In this document: positions 52,755-61,338 of the stretch, one piece after another | Position numbering within the stretch: position 1 is the stretch's first letter | Layout of the letters: each line of letters begins with the position of its first letter | Assembly: GCF_002796985.1 (NCBI RefSeq) | Contig: NZ_PEKX01000008.1 | Span: 62,001 to 126,000 of the forward strand | From: Pseudomonas sp. | Lineage (GTDB): Bacteria; Pseudomonadota; Gammaproteobacteria; Pseudomonadales; Pseudomonadaceae | DNA: 64,000 nt | Reading direction: 5' to 3' | The notes under the pieces: model-generated | Seen by the model: only the letters and a program-made list of their open reading frames with translations | What the model was told of the DNA's origin: nothing | The model's database searches: none | Made by a program: the position numbers and the translations under genes

Positions 52755-52809
52755 TTCGCGAGCAAGCTCGCTCCTACGAAGAGCACGCCGGAGCGGGCCT
52801 GCTCGCGAA
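52755..52809. repeat. Inverted pair of REP-like elements
   Basis: A full copy at 52755-52777 and a variant at 52787-52809 (GAGCGGGCCTGCTCGCGAA) in opposite orientation, only 9 bases apart, the tightest pair in the window. Confidence 0.85.
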
Positions 52810-52852
52810 CAGTCCTGGCGCCGGAGCCAAGTTTCTCGTGCTCCACTCAAAC

Positions 52853-52890
52853 AAAAACGCCGCGCTACCTTCCGGTATCGCGGCGTTTTT
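52853..52890. terminator. Bidirectional terminator between ladS and ilvE
   Basis: Stem AAAAACGCCGCG / CGCGGCGTTTTT with an inner TACC-TTCC-GGTA extension and one C-T mismatch; A and T tracts on the flanks. It separates convergent genes. Confidence 0.92.
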
Positions 52891-52910
52891 CCATCAGCGA
52901 GCAGTCAGGT

Positions 52911-53930
52911 TCAGACCTTGACGACCCAACCTTCCGGGCCTTCCACGTCACCCTTCTGGATGCCGGTCAGTTCTTCATAGAGGCGACGGGTTACCGGGCC
53001 GACGTCTTCGCGGCTGAAGAACACGTGCAGGTTGTCCTTGTACTGGATGCCGCCGATCGGGGTGATCACCGCTGCGGTACCGCAGGCGCCGGCTTCCTTG
53101 AAGCGCGCCAGGTCGTCGATCTGCACGTCGCCTTCGACCACTTTCAGGCCCAGGCGCTGTTCGGCCAGTTGCATCAGCGACAGGCGGGTGATGCCCGGCA
53201 GCACCGAGCTGGAGCGCGGGGTGACGAATTCATTGTCGTGGGTGATGGCGAAGAAGTTGGCCGAGCCCACTTCCTCGATGCGGCTGTGGGTCGCCGGGTC
53301 GAGGTAGATGCAGTCGGCGAAGCCTTCTTTCTTGGCCTGGGCGCCCGGCATCAGGCTGGCGGCGTAGTTGCCGCCGACCTTGGCAGCGCCGGTGCCGTTG
53401 GGCGCGGCGCGGTCGTAGGTGGAGATCACGAAGTCATGGGGCTTCATGCCGCCCTTGAAGTAGGCGCCGACCGGGATGCAGAACACCGAGAAGATGAATT
53501 CCGGAGCCGGGCGCACGCCGATGTTGTCGCCCACGCCGATCACGAACGGGCGCAGGTACAGCGCACCGCCGGAGCCGTACGGGGGAATGAAGCGCTCGTT
53601 GGCACGCACGACCTGCTTGCAGGCCGCGATGAACTGCTCTTCAGACACCTGCGGCATCAGCACGCGGGCGCAGCTGCGAGCCATGCGCGCGGCGTTCTGG
53701 TCCGGGCGGAACAGGTTGATCGAGCCATCCTTGCAGCGGTAGGCCTTCAGGCCTTCGAAGCACTGCTGGCCGTAGTGCAGGGCGGAGGAGCCCTCACTGA
53801 TGTGCAGGGTGTTGTCTTCGGTCAGCTTGCCGTCGTCCCACAGACCATCGCGCCAGTGGGAGATGTAGCGGAAGTCGGTCTTGATGTAATCGAATCCGAG
53901 CGTGCCCCAATCGATGTCTTTCTGTTCCAT
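52911..53930 (-). CDS. ilvE: Branched-chain amino acid aminotransferase
   Basis: A 339-residue class IV PLP aminotransferase (group II length). Features: GLWDDGKLTEDNTLHISEG, LHYGQQCFEGLKAYRCKDG, VKVGGNYAAS-type PLP region (AAKVGGNYAASLMPGAQAKK), GSANFFAITHDNEFVTP and EAGACGTAAVITPIGGI. The ATG at 53930 has GAGG at proper spacing; the upstream TTG is rejected. It could take part in branched-chain amino acid entry into the neighbouring acyl-CoA pathway but more likely serves general metabolism. Confidence 0.94.
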   Translation of the reverse strand: MEQKDIDWGTLGFDYIKTDFRYISHWRDGLWDDGKLTEDNTLHISEGSSALHYGQQCFEGLKAYRCKDGSINLFRPDQNAARMARSCARVLMPQVSEEQFIAACKQVVRANERFIPPYGSGGALYLRPFVIGVGDNIGVRPAPEFIFSVFCIPVGAYFKGGMKPHDFVISTYDRAAPNGTGAAKVGGNYAASLMPGAQAKKEGFADCIYLDPATHSRIEEVGSANFFAITHDNEFVTPRSSSVLPGITRLSLMQLAEQRLGLKVVEGDVQIDDLARFKEAGACGTAAVITPIGGIQYKDNLHVFFSREDVGPVTRRLYEELTGIQKGDVEGPEGWVVKV

Positions 53931-54305
53931 GGTTGCCTCATTCAATGGGATTACCTGCGGCTGCCGCGAGCCATGCGAGGCCGGCGAACATCCGGGCAGA
54001 GGGTTTGGCGGGCTCTGGCGGTGGGCGCTGCCTGAGTCGAACAGGGATTGGGCTGCGCGGCGGGAACGGCGTTCTCCGCGGGATGGTCATCGCCAGGACT
54101 CCATCAAGACTTGCCATGATACCGGCGATAGCCGCGGCTGTGGGGCCCGGCCGGTGAATATCGCTGCCATCAGTCGCATCGGGAATACAGCGACACGGGC
54201 GCCGGCGCGCGGGGTTCCGCCGTACGGTTTCGCGCCGGTGCCGCTATTTTTGGTGTAATCATCCATCCGTATGAATGTCATTTCATATGGTGAATGATTT
54301 TTGGG
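53931..54305. other. 375-base gap between ilvE and the iclR-type gene
   Basis: It holds an imperfect G+C-rich inverted repeat (GGCGCCGGCGCG near 54198 with CGCGCCGGTGCC near 54231, followed on the plus strand by TATTTTTGG), and an A+T-rich stretch at ~54255-54300 with repeated ATGAATG/GTGAATGA units. No tRNA or small gene was convincing. Confidence 0.5.
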
Positions 54306-55118
54306 TCACTTTGCTGGGCCGGTGGCGCTCTGCGGGAACAGTGAACGGCTGATGAAGCGAGCCGTTTCATGCAGGCTGGCGCCGATCTGCTCCAGCTTCT
54401 CGCGCTCGTGCTGGGCGCTGATGCCGATGCCGGAAATGATGAAACGCGGCTGGCGGTCGTGGTCGATGATCGCGCTGGCGACCATGCTGACGCCGCGGTA
54501 GAGGTGGTCCTGGTCGATGGCCCAGCCGCGCTCCAGGGTGGCGGCGGCGTCGCTGCGGTACTCCTCGAAATTCGGCGGGTTCTCCCAGCGCACGCGGGTC
54601 AGACGGCGGCGCAGTTCGTCTTCGGGAAGGTTGCGCAGGCCGGCGATGCAGCGCCCGGCGGCACCCACCAGTTCCGGCAAGCGCGAGCCGATGGCGACGT
54701 TGACGTGCGCCACGGTCGGCGCGGACACCGCGATCACGCGGATGTGCGCATCGTCGGTGACCTGCCATAGGGTGATCAGGATGTTGTGGCTGGTGCTCAG
54801 GCGCTCCAGTTCCGGCTGGATCAGGTCGGCGTAGCTACGACCGATGAAGCTCACTGCCAGCTCCGACAGGCCCAGGCCCAGGCGATAGGTCTTGGTCTCG
54901 TTGTCGAACGAGGTCAGCTGCTCGTTGCTCAGGGTGCGCAGGATATTGAAGGTGGTGCTCGGGCTGATGCCGGTGGCGCGGGCGATGGCGGTGGCGCCCT
55001 CGGGGCCCTCGGCGTTGGCCAGGTGGCGGAGGATCTGGATGGCATTCACGACGGCGCCGACATCCTTGGCGCTGGGTCGCTTGCTGCTGGCTTCTTCGGC
55101 GGCTTTGTCTGTTTTCAT
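54306..55118 (-). CDS. IclR-family transcriptional regulator
   Basis: A 270-residue regulator: N-terminal winged helix (VGAVVNAIQILRHLANAEG, ATAIARATGISPSTTFNILR) and a C-terminal effector domain (LGLGLSELAVSFIGRSYADL, GSRLPELVGAAGRCIAG, GISAQHEREKLEQIGASLHE). The ATG at 55118 is used; an upstream ATG at 55139 is also in frame and neither has a good ribosome site. Divergent from the acyl-CoA operon and probably its regulator, with the acyl-CoA or free acid as effector. Confidence 0.9.
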   Translation of the reverse strand: MKTDKAAEEASSKRPSAKDVGAVVNAIQILRHLANAEGPEGATAIARATGISPSTTFNILRTLSNEQLTSFDNETKTYRLGLGLSELAVSFIGRSYADLIQPELERLSTSHNILITLWQVTDDAHIRVIAVSAPTVAHVNVAIGSRLPELVGAAGRCIAGLRNLPEDELRRRLTRVRWENPPNFEEYRSDAAATLERGWAIDQDHLYRGVSMVASAIIDHDRQPRFIISGIGISAQHEREKLEQIGASLHETARFISRSLFPQSATGPAK

Positions 55119-55132
55119 ATTCTGTATTCGGA

Positions 55133-55160
55133 TTGACATTCGGTATCGTGAATGTATTCT
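55133..55160 (+). promoter_or_regulatory. Promoter and operator of the acyl-CoA operon
   Basis: TTGACA (55133-55138), 16-base spacer, TATTCT (55155-55160). ATTC (55138-55141) and GAAT (55150-55153) form a short interrupted palindrome within the spacer, where an IclR dimer could act. An ATTCGG direct repeat (55127 and 55138) overlaps it. Confidence 0.6.
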
Positions 55161-55259
55161 GACCCTGCGACGCCTGCAACGGCTTCCGTGAAGCTGGCTT
55201 GGCACGGGCGGTAACGCACTTTGCAACAAAGGCAGAACAAGAACAAAGGAGAAACCTCA

Positions 55260-55646
55260 ATGGTGGATTTCCCCGATCGCAACATGCCAGGGCCTGAGGC
55301 GCAGTACCTCGCCTTCCTCGCCCAGGGTCGCTTCATGTTGCAGCGCAGCGCCTCCACCGGCCGGCATGTGTTCTACCCGCGCACCCAGGTGCCCGGCAGC
55401 GGCGAAACGGACCTGGAATGGGTTCCCGCCAGTGGCCTGGGCACCCTTTATGCCCTGACCGTCAACCGCGCCCGCAGCGGTGACTACAACGTCGCCCTGA
55501 TCGACCTCGACGAAGGTGTACGCATGATGTCGCGCATCGAAGGCCACCTCAGCCTGCCCATCGGCACCCGCGTCAAGGCGCGCATCGCCCAGCAGGACAG
55601 CGGCGCCGTCGTCGTCTTCGAGCCCCTGACGGAGGCACAGCCATGA
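55260..55646 (+). CDS. DUF35 OB-fold protein lacking zinc-ribbon cysteines
   Basis: A 128-residue thiolase partner protein. The layout is DUF35: N-terminal helix PGPEAQYLAFLAQGRFMLQR, rubredoxin-like ribbon, then the OB fold (DLEWVPASGLGTLYALTVN, GYNVALIDLD-like DYNVALIDLDEGVRM, MSRIEGHLSLPIGTRVKARI). The four expected zinc cysteines are replaced (RSASTGRHVFYP for RC-x2-CG; VPGSG for CPxCG). AAGGAG precedes the ATG. It overlaps the thiolase-like gene by four bases; the two products should form one complex. Confidence 0.85.
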   Translation: MVDFPDRNMPGPEAQYLAFLAQGRFMLQRSASTGRHVFYPRTQVPGSGETDLEWVPASGLGTLYALTVNRARSGDYNVALIDLDEGVRMMSRIEGHLSLPIGTRVKARIAQQDSGAVVVFEPLTEAQP

Positions 55647-56794
55647 GCCAGGTCCTGCGCGGCAAGACCGCCATCGTCGGCATCGGCAGCGCCGGTATCG
55701 GTGAAGCCCACGGCTACAGCGCCATGGAACTGCTTGGCCAGGCCTCGATGAAGGCCATCGCCGATGCCGGGCTGAAGCTCTCGGACATCGACGCGGTGTT
55801 CTCGGCCACCAGCTCCCACGCGTTCCCGACCCTCTCGGTCTGCGAATACCTCGGCATCAAGCCGAAATTCGTCGACGGCACCAACGTCGGCGGCTCCAGC
55901 TTCGAGCTGCACCTGTTGCAGGCGACGCTGGCCCTGGAGGCCGGCCTGTGTGACGCGGCGCTGATCTGCTACGGCTCCAACCAGCGCACCGCCGGCGGCA
56001 AGCTGGTGTCGATGAGCGAGCCACAGTGGCACGAAACGCCCTACCAGCCGCGCCACCCGATCACCGCCTATGCGCTGGCCGCCAGCCGCCACATGCATCA
56101 ATACGGCACCACCCGCGAGCACTTGGCCGAAGTGGCCGTGGCTGCGCGTGGCTGGGCCAACCTGAACCCCGAGGCCTTTGCCCGAGGCCCGCTGAGCATC
56201 GATGACGTGCTCGCCGCACGGATGGTCAGTGACCCGCTGAGCAAGGCCGACTGCTGCCTGGTCACCGATGGCGGCGGCGCCTGTGTGATGGTGCGCGCCG
56301 ACCGCGCACGCGACCTGCCCAAGGCGCCGATCTACTTCCTCGGCGCGGCTGCTGCGCAGTGGCACCGCTCCATCGTCGCCATGCCCGATCTCACCGTCAC
56401 CGCCGCTTCCGAGAGTGGCCCGCGTGCCATGCAGATGGCCGGCGTGAAGCACTCGGACATCGACCTGGTGATGGTCTACGACGCCTTCACCATCAACACC
56501 CTCCTGTTCCTAGAAGACCTCGGCTTCTGCCCGAAGGGCGAGGGCGGTCGCTTCGTCCAGGGCGGGCGCATCGCCCCCGGCGGCGAGCTGGCGGTGAACA
56601 CCAACGGCGGCGGGCTGTCCTGCGTGCATCCGGGCATGTACGGCATGTTCCTGATCATCGAGGCGGTCACCCAACTGCGCCGGCAGGCCGGCGAACGCCA
56701 GCTGAAGAAGGCCGACGTGGCGCTGCTGCACGGCAACGGCGGCACCTTGTCCAGCCAGGTTACGGCACTGCTCGGCACCCAAGCGGTGCTCTGA
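55643..56794 (+). CDS. Thiolase-fold protein, SCP-x/Ltp2-like, without nucleophile Cys
   Basis: A 383-residue thiolase-superfamily protein: KTAIVGIGSAGIGEAHGYSA start, FVDGTNVGGSSFELHLLQA where the nucleophile Cys should be (position filled by V82), MVYDAFTINTLLFLEDLGFC (Y279), GGLSCVHPGMYGM (H329) and HGNGGTLSSQ (H363) in place of the C-terminal CxG motif. With no Cys at either catalytic position it is unlikely to be a Claisen thiolase. Homologues paired with DUF35 proteins include the Ltp2 retro-aldolases. Its gene ends in a 15-base tandem repeat. Confidence 0.85.
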   Translation: MSQVLRGKTAIVGIGSAGIGEAHGYSAMELLGQASMKAIADAGLKLSDIDAVFSATSSHAFPTLSVCEYLGIKPKFVDGTNVGGSSFELHLLQATLALEAGLCDAALICYGSNQRTAGGKLVSMSEPQWHETPYQPRHPITAYALAASRHMHQYGTTREHLAEVAVAARGWANLNPEAFARGPLSIDDVLAARMVSDPLSKADCCLVTDGGGACVMVRADRARDLPKAPIYFLGAAAAQWHRSIVAMPDLTVTAASESGPRAMQMAGVKHSDIDLVMVYDAFTINTLLFLEDLGFCPKGEGGRFVQGGRIAPGGELAVNTNGGGLSCVHPGMYGMFLIIEAVTQLRRQAGERQLKKADVALLHGNGGTLSSQVTALLGTQAVL

Positions 56795-56831
56795 AATCCC
56801 GTGCTCTGAAATGTAGAGCTCTGAAACCCAG
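56787..56831 (+). repeat. Three tandem 15-base repeats over the thiolase stop codon
   Basis: Units TGCTCTGAAATCCCG, TGCTCTGAAATGTAG and AGCTCTGAAACCCAG follow each other. Each carries an in-frame TGA, so the stop codon is triplicated. The rest of the 142-base gap to the next gene has no other feature. Confidence 0.8.
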
Positions 56832-56936
56832 GGCCGACGCTCCCGGTGGCTGCTGCCCGCAGCCTGCCGTGGACGCGCTCGCCCTCGCGCCGGCACGCAA
56901 GCGCCCGGCACCCGCTACTTGTTCAGGTGGAACGTC

Positions 56937-59072
56937 ATGTCCGTGAGTCACTTGCAACACACCGGCTTCGCCAGTCTCACCCCCCTGGTGCAGCCGCGCT
57001 CGGTCGCCGTGGTCGGCGCCTCCAGCGACCCCCACCGCATCGGTGGCCGCCCCATTGCCTATATGCTGCGCAACGGCTTTACCGGGCGCATCCTGCCGGT
57101 GAACCCCAACCGTACAGAGATCCAGGGCCTGCCGGCCTACGCCAGCGTCGACGCGCTGCCCGAGGCGCCGGACGTGGCGATCATCGCGGTGCCCGCGCCG
57201 CAGGTGCTGGAGACCGTCCAGGCGCTGGGCCGCAAAGGCGCGCGCAGCGCCATCGTGTTCTCCTCCGGCTTCAGCGAAGTCGGCGAGGAAGGCGTGGTCA
57301 TGCAGGACGCCATCGTCGAGGCCGCCCGCGCCGCGAACATGCGCCTGCTGGGGCCGAACGCCCTGGGCGTGTTCAACGCCAACCTGGGCTACTACGCCTT
57401 CTTCTCCACCAGCCTGGAACGCGGTATTCCGCTGGCCGGGCGGGTCGGCATCGCCACCCAGTCCGGCGCCTACGGCGCACACCTGCTGGGCCTGTCGAGG
57501 CAGCGCGGGCTGGGCACGCCGATCTGCGTCGCCACCGGCAATGAGGCTGACGTGACGCTGGGCGATGCCATCGGCTGGCTGGTGGAATCGCCGGAGATCG
57601 ACGTGGTGATGGCCTACGCCGAATCCATCCGCAACGTCGACAGCTTCCTCGCCGCCCTCGCAGCAGCCCATCGCGCCGGCAAGCCGGTGATCCTGCACAA
57701 GGTCGGGCGCAGTGAGCTGGGTGGCCGCGCGGCCATGTCGCACACCGCCTCCCTGGCCGGCGACGACAAGGTGCTCGACGCGGTGCTGGCCGACTACGCG
57801 GTGGTCCGCGCACGCACCACCGAAGAGCTGGTGGACATCGCCTACCTCGCCACCCAGCGCATCTACCCGGTGAACAACAGCCTGGGGATGATCACTGTCA
57901 GCGGTGGCGCCGGCATCATCGTCAGTGACGCCGCCGAGGACTTCGGCCTGCCCATGCCGCCGATGCCCGAAGCGGCCCAGGCGCGGCTGAAGCAGCGCCT
58001 GCACTACGCCTCGCCGCTCAACCCGGTGGACTGCACCGCCCAGGCGCTCAACGACCTGAGCCTGGTCCACGACTTCACCGAATCCATGGTGGTGGACGGT
58101 GGCTACCGTTCGCTTATCGCCTTCTTCACCCAGGCCGGCACCGCCGCCTCCATCGGCCCGCGCCTGGCCGAGCAGTTCGCGCGGATCAAGGTCGACCATC
58201 CGGACCGCCTGTTCGTCGTCTCGGTGATGGGCGAGGGCGAGGAACTGGCGCCGTACCAGAAGGCCGGCTTCGCCCTGTTCGAGGACCCGACCCGTGCGGT
58301 GCGCGCGATCCAGGCCATGGGCCAGCTGGGCGAAGCCTTCGCCCGGCCGCTGCGCCAGATTCCTGCGCCCGGCGGCGTCGAGCTGCCGGCCAGCACGCCC
58401 GGCGAGGCCGAAGCCAAGCAACTGCTGGCGCGTGCCGGCATCGAGTCGGCGCCCGAGCGCGTGCTGAAAAGCGCTCGGGAAGCTGCCGCATTCGCCGAGC
58501 AGATCGGCTTCCCGGTGGTGCTGAAGATCGCCTCGGCGGACATCCTGCACAAATCGGAAATCGGCGGCGTGCTGCTCAACGTCGAAAGCCCCGAGGCCGT
58601 GCGTGAAGGCTTCGACCTGCTGCTGCAACGCGCTGCCGAGCACGCGCCCAATGCGCGCCTCGACGGCGTGTTGGTGGCCCGTCAGCTCAAGGGCGGCGTC
58701 GAGTGCTTCATGGGCATCCAGCGCGACCCGCAGTTCGGTCCGGTGGCGGTGTTCGGCCTCGGTGGCATCTTCGTCGAAGTGCTCAAGGACGTGGTGTTCC
58801 GCCGCTGCCCATTCGGCGTCGACGAGGCCGAGCAGATGATCCGCAGCATCAAGGGCGCACCGCTGCTGCTGGGCGCACGCGGTCGGCCGGTGACCGACAT
58901 CAGGGCGCTGGCGCGGGTGCTCGCGCAGCTCTCGCGATTCGCCGCCGAGGCCGGCCCGCGCCTGCGCTCGGTCGACCTCAACCCGGTCTTCGCCATGCCG
59001 GAAGGCCAGGGTGCCTGGGCCGCCGACGCGGTGCTGGAAGTGCAGGAGGCGACCCATGGCGCTGAATCCTGA
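56937..59072 (+). CDS. Acyl-CoA synthetase, ADP-forming (acetate-CoA ligase family)
   Basis: A 711-residue single-chain NDP-forming ligase: CoA-binding Rossmann domain (SVAVVGASSDPHRIGGRPIA, ILPVNPNRTEIQGLPAYAS), the ligase domain with the phospho-His loop AAMSHTASLAGDD, and a C-terminal ATP-grasp domain (GFPVVLKIASADILHKSEIG, GGVECFMGIQRDPQFGP). Relatives activate acetate, pimelate-like or phenylpropenoic acids such as ferulate. Start ATG 56937 after AGGTGG. It would load the imported acid onto CoA. Confidence 0.88.
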   Translation: MSVSHLQHTGFASLTPLVQPRSVAVVGASSDPHRIGGRPIAYMLRNGFTGRILPVNPNRTEIQGLPAYASVDALPEAPDVAIIAVPAPQVLETVQALGRKGARSAIVFSSGFSEVGEEGVVMQDAIVEAARAANMRLLGPNALGVFNANLGYYAFFSTSLERGIPLAGRVGIATQSGAYGAHLLGLSRQRGLGTPICVATGNEADVTLGDAIGWLVESPEIDVVMAYAESIRNVDSFLAALAAAHRAGKPVILHKVGRSELGGRAAMSHTASLAGDDKVLDAVLADYAVVRARTTEELVDIAYLATQRIYPVNNSLGMITVSGGAGIIVSDAAEDFGLPMPPMPEAAQARLKQRLHYASPLNPVDCTAQALNDLSLVHDFTESMVVDGGYRSLIAFFTQAGTAASIGPRLAEQFARIKVDHPDRLFVVSVMGEGEELAPYQKAGFALFEDPTRAVRAIQAMGQLGEAFARPLRQIPAPGGVELPASTPGEAEAKQLLARAGIESAPERVLKSAREAAAFAEQIGFPVVLKIASADILHKSEIGGVLLNVESPEAVREGFDLLLQRAAEHAPNARLDGVLVARQLKGGVECFMGIQRDPQFGPVAVFGLGGIFVEVLKDVVFRRCPFGVDEAEQMIRSIKGAPLLLGARGRPVTDIRALARVLAQLSRFAAEAGPRLRSVDLNPVFAMPEGQGAWAADAVLEVQEATHGAES

Positions 59073-59937
59073 GCACTTGCTGAACTACCCGATCCCCGAA
59101 GTCCGTCAGCGTTTCAGCCGCCACGACAGTGCGTTCTACGCGCTGTCGGTGGGCCTGGGCGCGGACCCGATGGATGAGCATCAACTGACCTTCGTCGACG
59201 CCAACCGCGACCTCCAGGCGCTGCCCTGCATGGCCGTGGTGCTCGGCCACCCCGGCTTCTGGCTGGGCAACCCGGACACCGGCGTCGATGCCCTGCGCCT
59301 GGTCCACGGCGAACAGAGCATCGAGTGGAAACGGCCGTTGCCGGTGGAAGGCGAAGTGATCGGCCGCACCCGCGTCACCGGCCTGGTCGACAAGGGCGCC
59401 GGCAAGGGCGCGCTGCTCTACAGCGAGAAGGTCGTCAGCGATGCGCAGAGCGGCGAGGTGCTGGCGATTGCCCGGGGCACCACCTTCCTGCGCGGTGACG
59501 GCGGCTTCGGTGGCGACAGCCAGTCGCTCAGCCAACCGCACCGCCTGCCCGAGCAGGCGCCGGACCTGGTCATCGACCTGCCGACACGCCCGGAACAGGC
59601 GCTGCACTACCGCCTGAACGGCGACGACAACCCGATCCACGCCAGCCCGGCGGCGGCCGCTCGCGGCGGTTTCCCGCGGCCGATCCTGCATGGCCTGTGC
59701 ACCCTCGGCGTGGCTTTCCACGCGCTGCTGCGCGGCTATGCCGATTACCGCGCGGAACGCTTCGCCCACCTGCAGGTGCGCTTCTCTGCCCCGGTGTTCC
59801 CCGGCGAAACCCTGCGCACCGAAATCTGGAATGACGGCTCCTTCCGCACCCGCGTCGTCGAGCGCGACGTGGTGGTGCTGGACAACGGCCGCGTACGCCT
59901 GACCCCGGACAGCGGAGAACCAGCCGGGCGGGCCTAG
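59056..59937 (+). CDS. MaoC-like double-hotdog dehydratase
   Basis: A 293-residue (R)-specific enoyl-CoA hydratase type 2 protein with two hotdog halves. The C-terminal half has the hydratase-2 motif YRLNGDDNPIHASPAAAARG followed by FPRPILHGLCTLG. The N-terminal half (LGADPMDEHQLTFVDANRD) is the degenerate partner. It overlaps the synthetase stop by 17 bases. Resembles ChsH1/hydroxysteroid hydratases and peroxisomal hydratase 2 in build. Confidence 0.88.
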   Translation: MALNPEHLLNYPIPEVRQRFSRHDSAFYALSVGLGADPMDEHQLTFVDANRDLQALPCMAVVLGHPGFWLGNPDTGVDALRLVHGEQSIEWKRPLPVEGEVIGRTRVTGLVDKGAGKGALLYSEKVVSDAQSGEVLAIARGTTFLRGDGGFGGDSQSLSQPHRLPEQAPDLVIDLPTRPEQALHYRLNGDDNPIHASPAAAARGGFPRPILHGLCTLGVAFHALLRGYADYRAERFAHLQVRFSAPVFPGETLRTEIWNDGSFRTRVVERDVVVLDNGRVRLTPDSGEPAGRA

Positions 59938-59976
59938 CGCGACGACGACCTCAACCAACCTGCGAGAACAACAACA

Positions 59977-61338
59977 ATGAACGCATCCGACAGCTTGGCC
60001 CAGAACGCCGCGATACCGCAGCGGACCCTGGTGATCGTCTTCCTCTTCTGCTTCCTCGGCCTGCTCGCCGACGGCGCGGACCTGATGTTCCTCGCCTACA
60101 GCCTGAACAGCCTCAAGACCGAGTTCGGCCTCTCCAACTTCGAGGCCGGCTCGCTGGGCAGCGTCACCCTGGCCGGCATGGCCATCGGCGGCATCTACGG
60201 CGGCTGGGCGTGCGACCGTTTCGGCCGGGTGCGGGTAGTGACCTGGACCATCCTGCTGTTCTCCGTGGGCACCGCGCTGCTCGGGTTGGCGCACAACTAC
60301 TGGGCCTTCGCGCTGATCCGCTTCGTCTCCTCGCTGGGCCTGGGCTCGCTGTTCGTGGCGTGCAACATCCTGATGTCCGAGTTCGTCACCGCCAAGTACC
60401 GCACCACCATCCTGGCGACCATGCAGGCCGGCTGGACCGTGGGCTACCTGGTGGCGACCGTCCTCGCCGGGCAGATCATCCCGGACTACGGCTGGCGCGC
60501 GCTGTTCTTCACCGCCATCGGCGCGGCGCTGATCTGCCTGGCGCTGCGCCCCTGGGTGCCGGAGTCGCCGTCGTGGCTGGCAGCCCGTGCACAACGTGCG
60601 CAGCAGGCCGTCAGCGGCCGCCAGCAGGGCGCCCCCAGCGGTGGCATGCGCCAGTTGCTGGTCGACCCGTCCACCCGGCGCATGTTCGTGCTCTGGAGCA
60701 TCACCTCGTGCTTCCTGCTGTTCGGCTACTACGGCACCAACAACTGGATGCCCTCGTACCTGGAAAGCGAGCTGGGCATGAACTTCAAGTCCATGACCGG
60801 CTACATGGTTGGCACCTACACCGCGATGATCCTCGGCAAGGTGCTCGCCGGGATCGCCTCGGACCGCTTCGGCCGCCGCGTCACCTTCGCCGCCGGGGCT
60901 ATCGGCACCGCCATCTTCATGCCAGTGATCGTGTTCTGGCACACGCCGGACAACATCGTCTGGATCCTCGCGCTGTTCGGCTTCATCTACGGCGTGCCGG
61001 TGGGTGTGCTGGCCACCTACATGACCGAGAGTTTCTCCACCCAGGTGCGCGGCGCCGCCGTGGGCACCTCCTACAACCTCGGCCGCATCGGCGCGGCGGT
61101 GGCCCCGGCGGCCATCGGCCTGCTGGCCTCCCACGTGTCCATTGGCGCGGGCTTCCTGGTCATGGGCATCACCTACGTGATCACCGGGCTGATCCCCGCG
61201 CTGATGATCCCCAACCGCCTGTATGACCCGAACCGTGAAGCGCGCACCGTGCCGGCCGCTGCGGCACCTGCCGCGCAAACGGTGCATGGCGCGGCCCGAC
61301 CGGTCAGCCGAGCAGTCACCAAGGAGGGCGTGCAATGA
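59977..61338 (+). CDS. MFS transporter, aromatic acid:H+ symporter-like
   Basis: A 453-residue 12-helix transporter. The first helix has FLGLLADGADLMFLAYSL, similar to the AAHS D-G-x-D motif; loop motif CDRFGRVRVVTW (GxxDRxGR type) appears after helix 2 and SDRFGRRVTF after helix 8. Likely importer of the substrate acid. It lies 39 bases after the hydratase and overlaps the thioesterase start. Confidence 0.88.
   Translation: MNASDSLAQNAAIPQRTLVIVFLFCFLGLLADGADLMFLAYSLNSLKTEFGLSNFEAGSLGSVTLAGMAIGGIYGGWACDRFGRVRVVTWTILLFSVGTALLGLAHNYWAFALIRFVSSLGLGSLFVACNILMSEFVTAKYRTTILATMQAGWTVGYLVATVLAGQIIPDYGWRALFFTAIGAALICLALRPWVPESPSWLAARAQRAQQAVSGRQQGAPSGGMRQLLVDPSTRRMFVLWSITSCFLLFGYYGTNNWMPSYLESELGMNFKSMTGYMVGTYTAMILGKVLAGIASDRFGRRVTFAAGAIGTAIFMPVIVFWHTPDNIVWILALFGFIYGVPVGVLATYMTESFSTQVRGAAVGTSYNLGRIGAAVAPAAIGLLASHVSIGAGFLVMGITYVITGLIPALMIPNRLYDPNREARTVPAAAAPAAQTVHGAARPVSRAVTKEGVQ

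Noticed and set aside
53990..54110. Possible tRNA near ilvE (GAGTCGAACAGGG resembles a T-arm)
   Set aside because: No matching acceptor stem, anticodon arm or CCA could be folded around it on either strand.
55260..55646. Frameshift or sequencing error explaining the missing DUF35 cysteines
   Set aside because: The frame is continuous and the residues flanking each lost Cys align well, so substitutions rather than a frame change account for them.
56760..59057. A 765-residue minus-strand open frame
   Set aside because: Antisense to the ADP-forming acyl-CoA synthetase; no recognisable domain.
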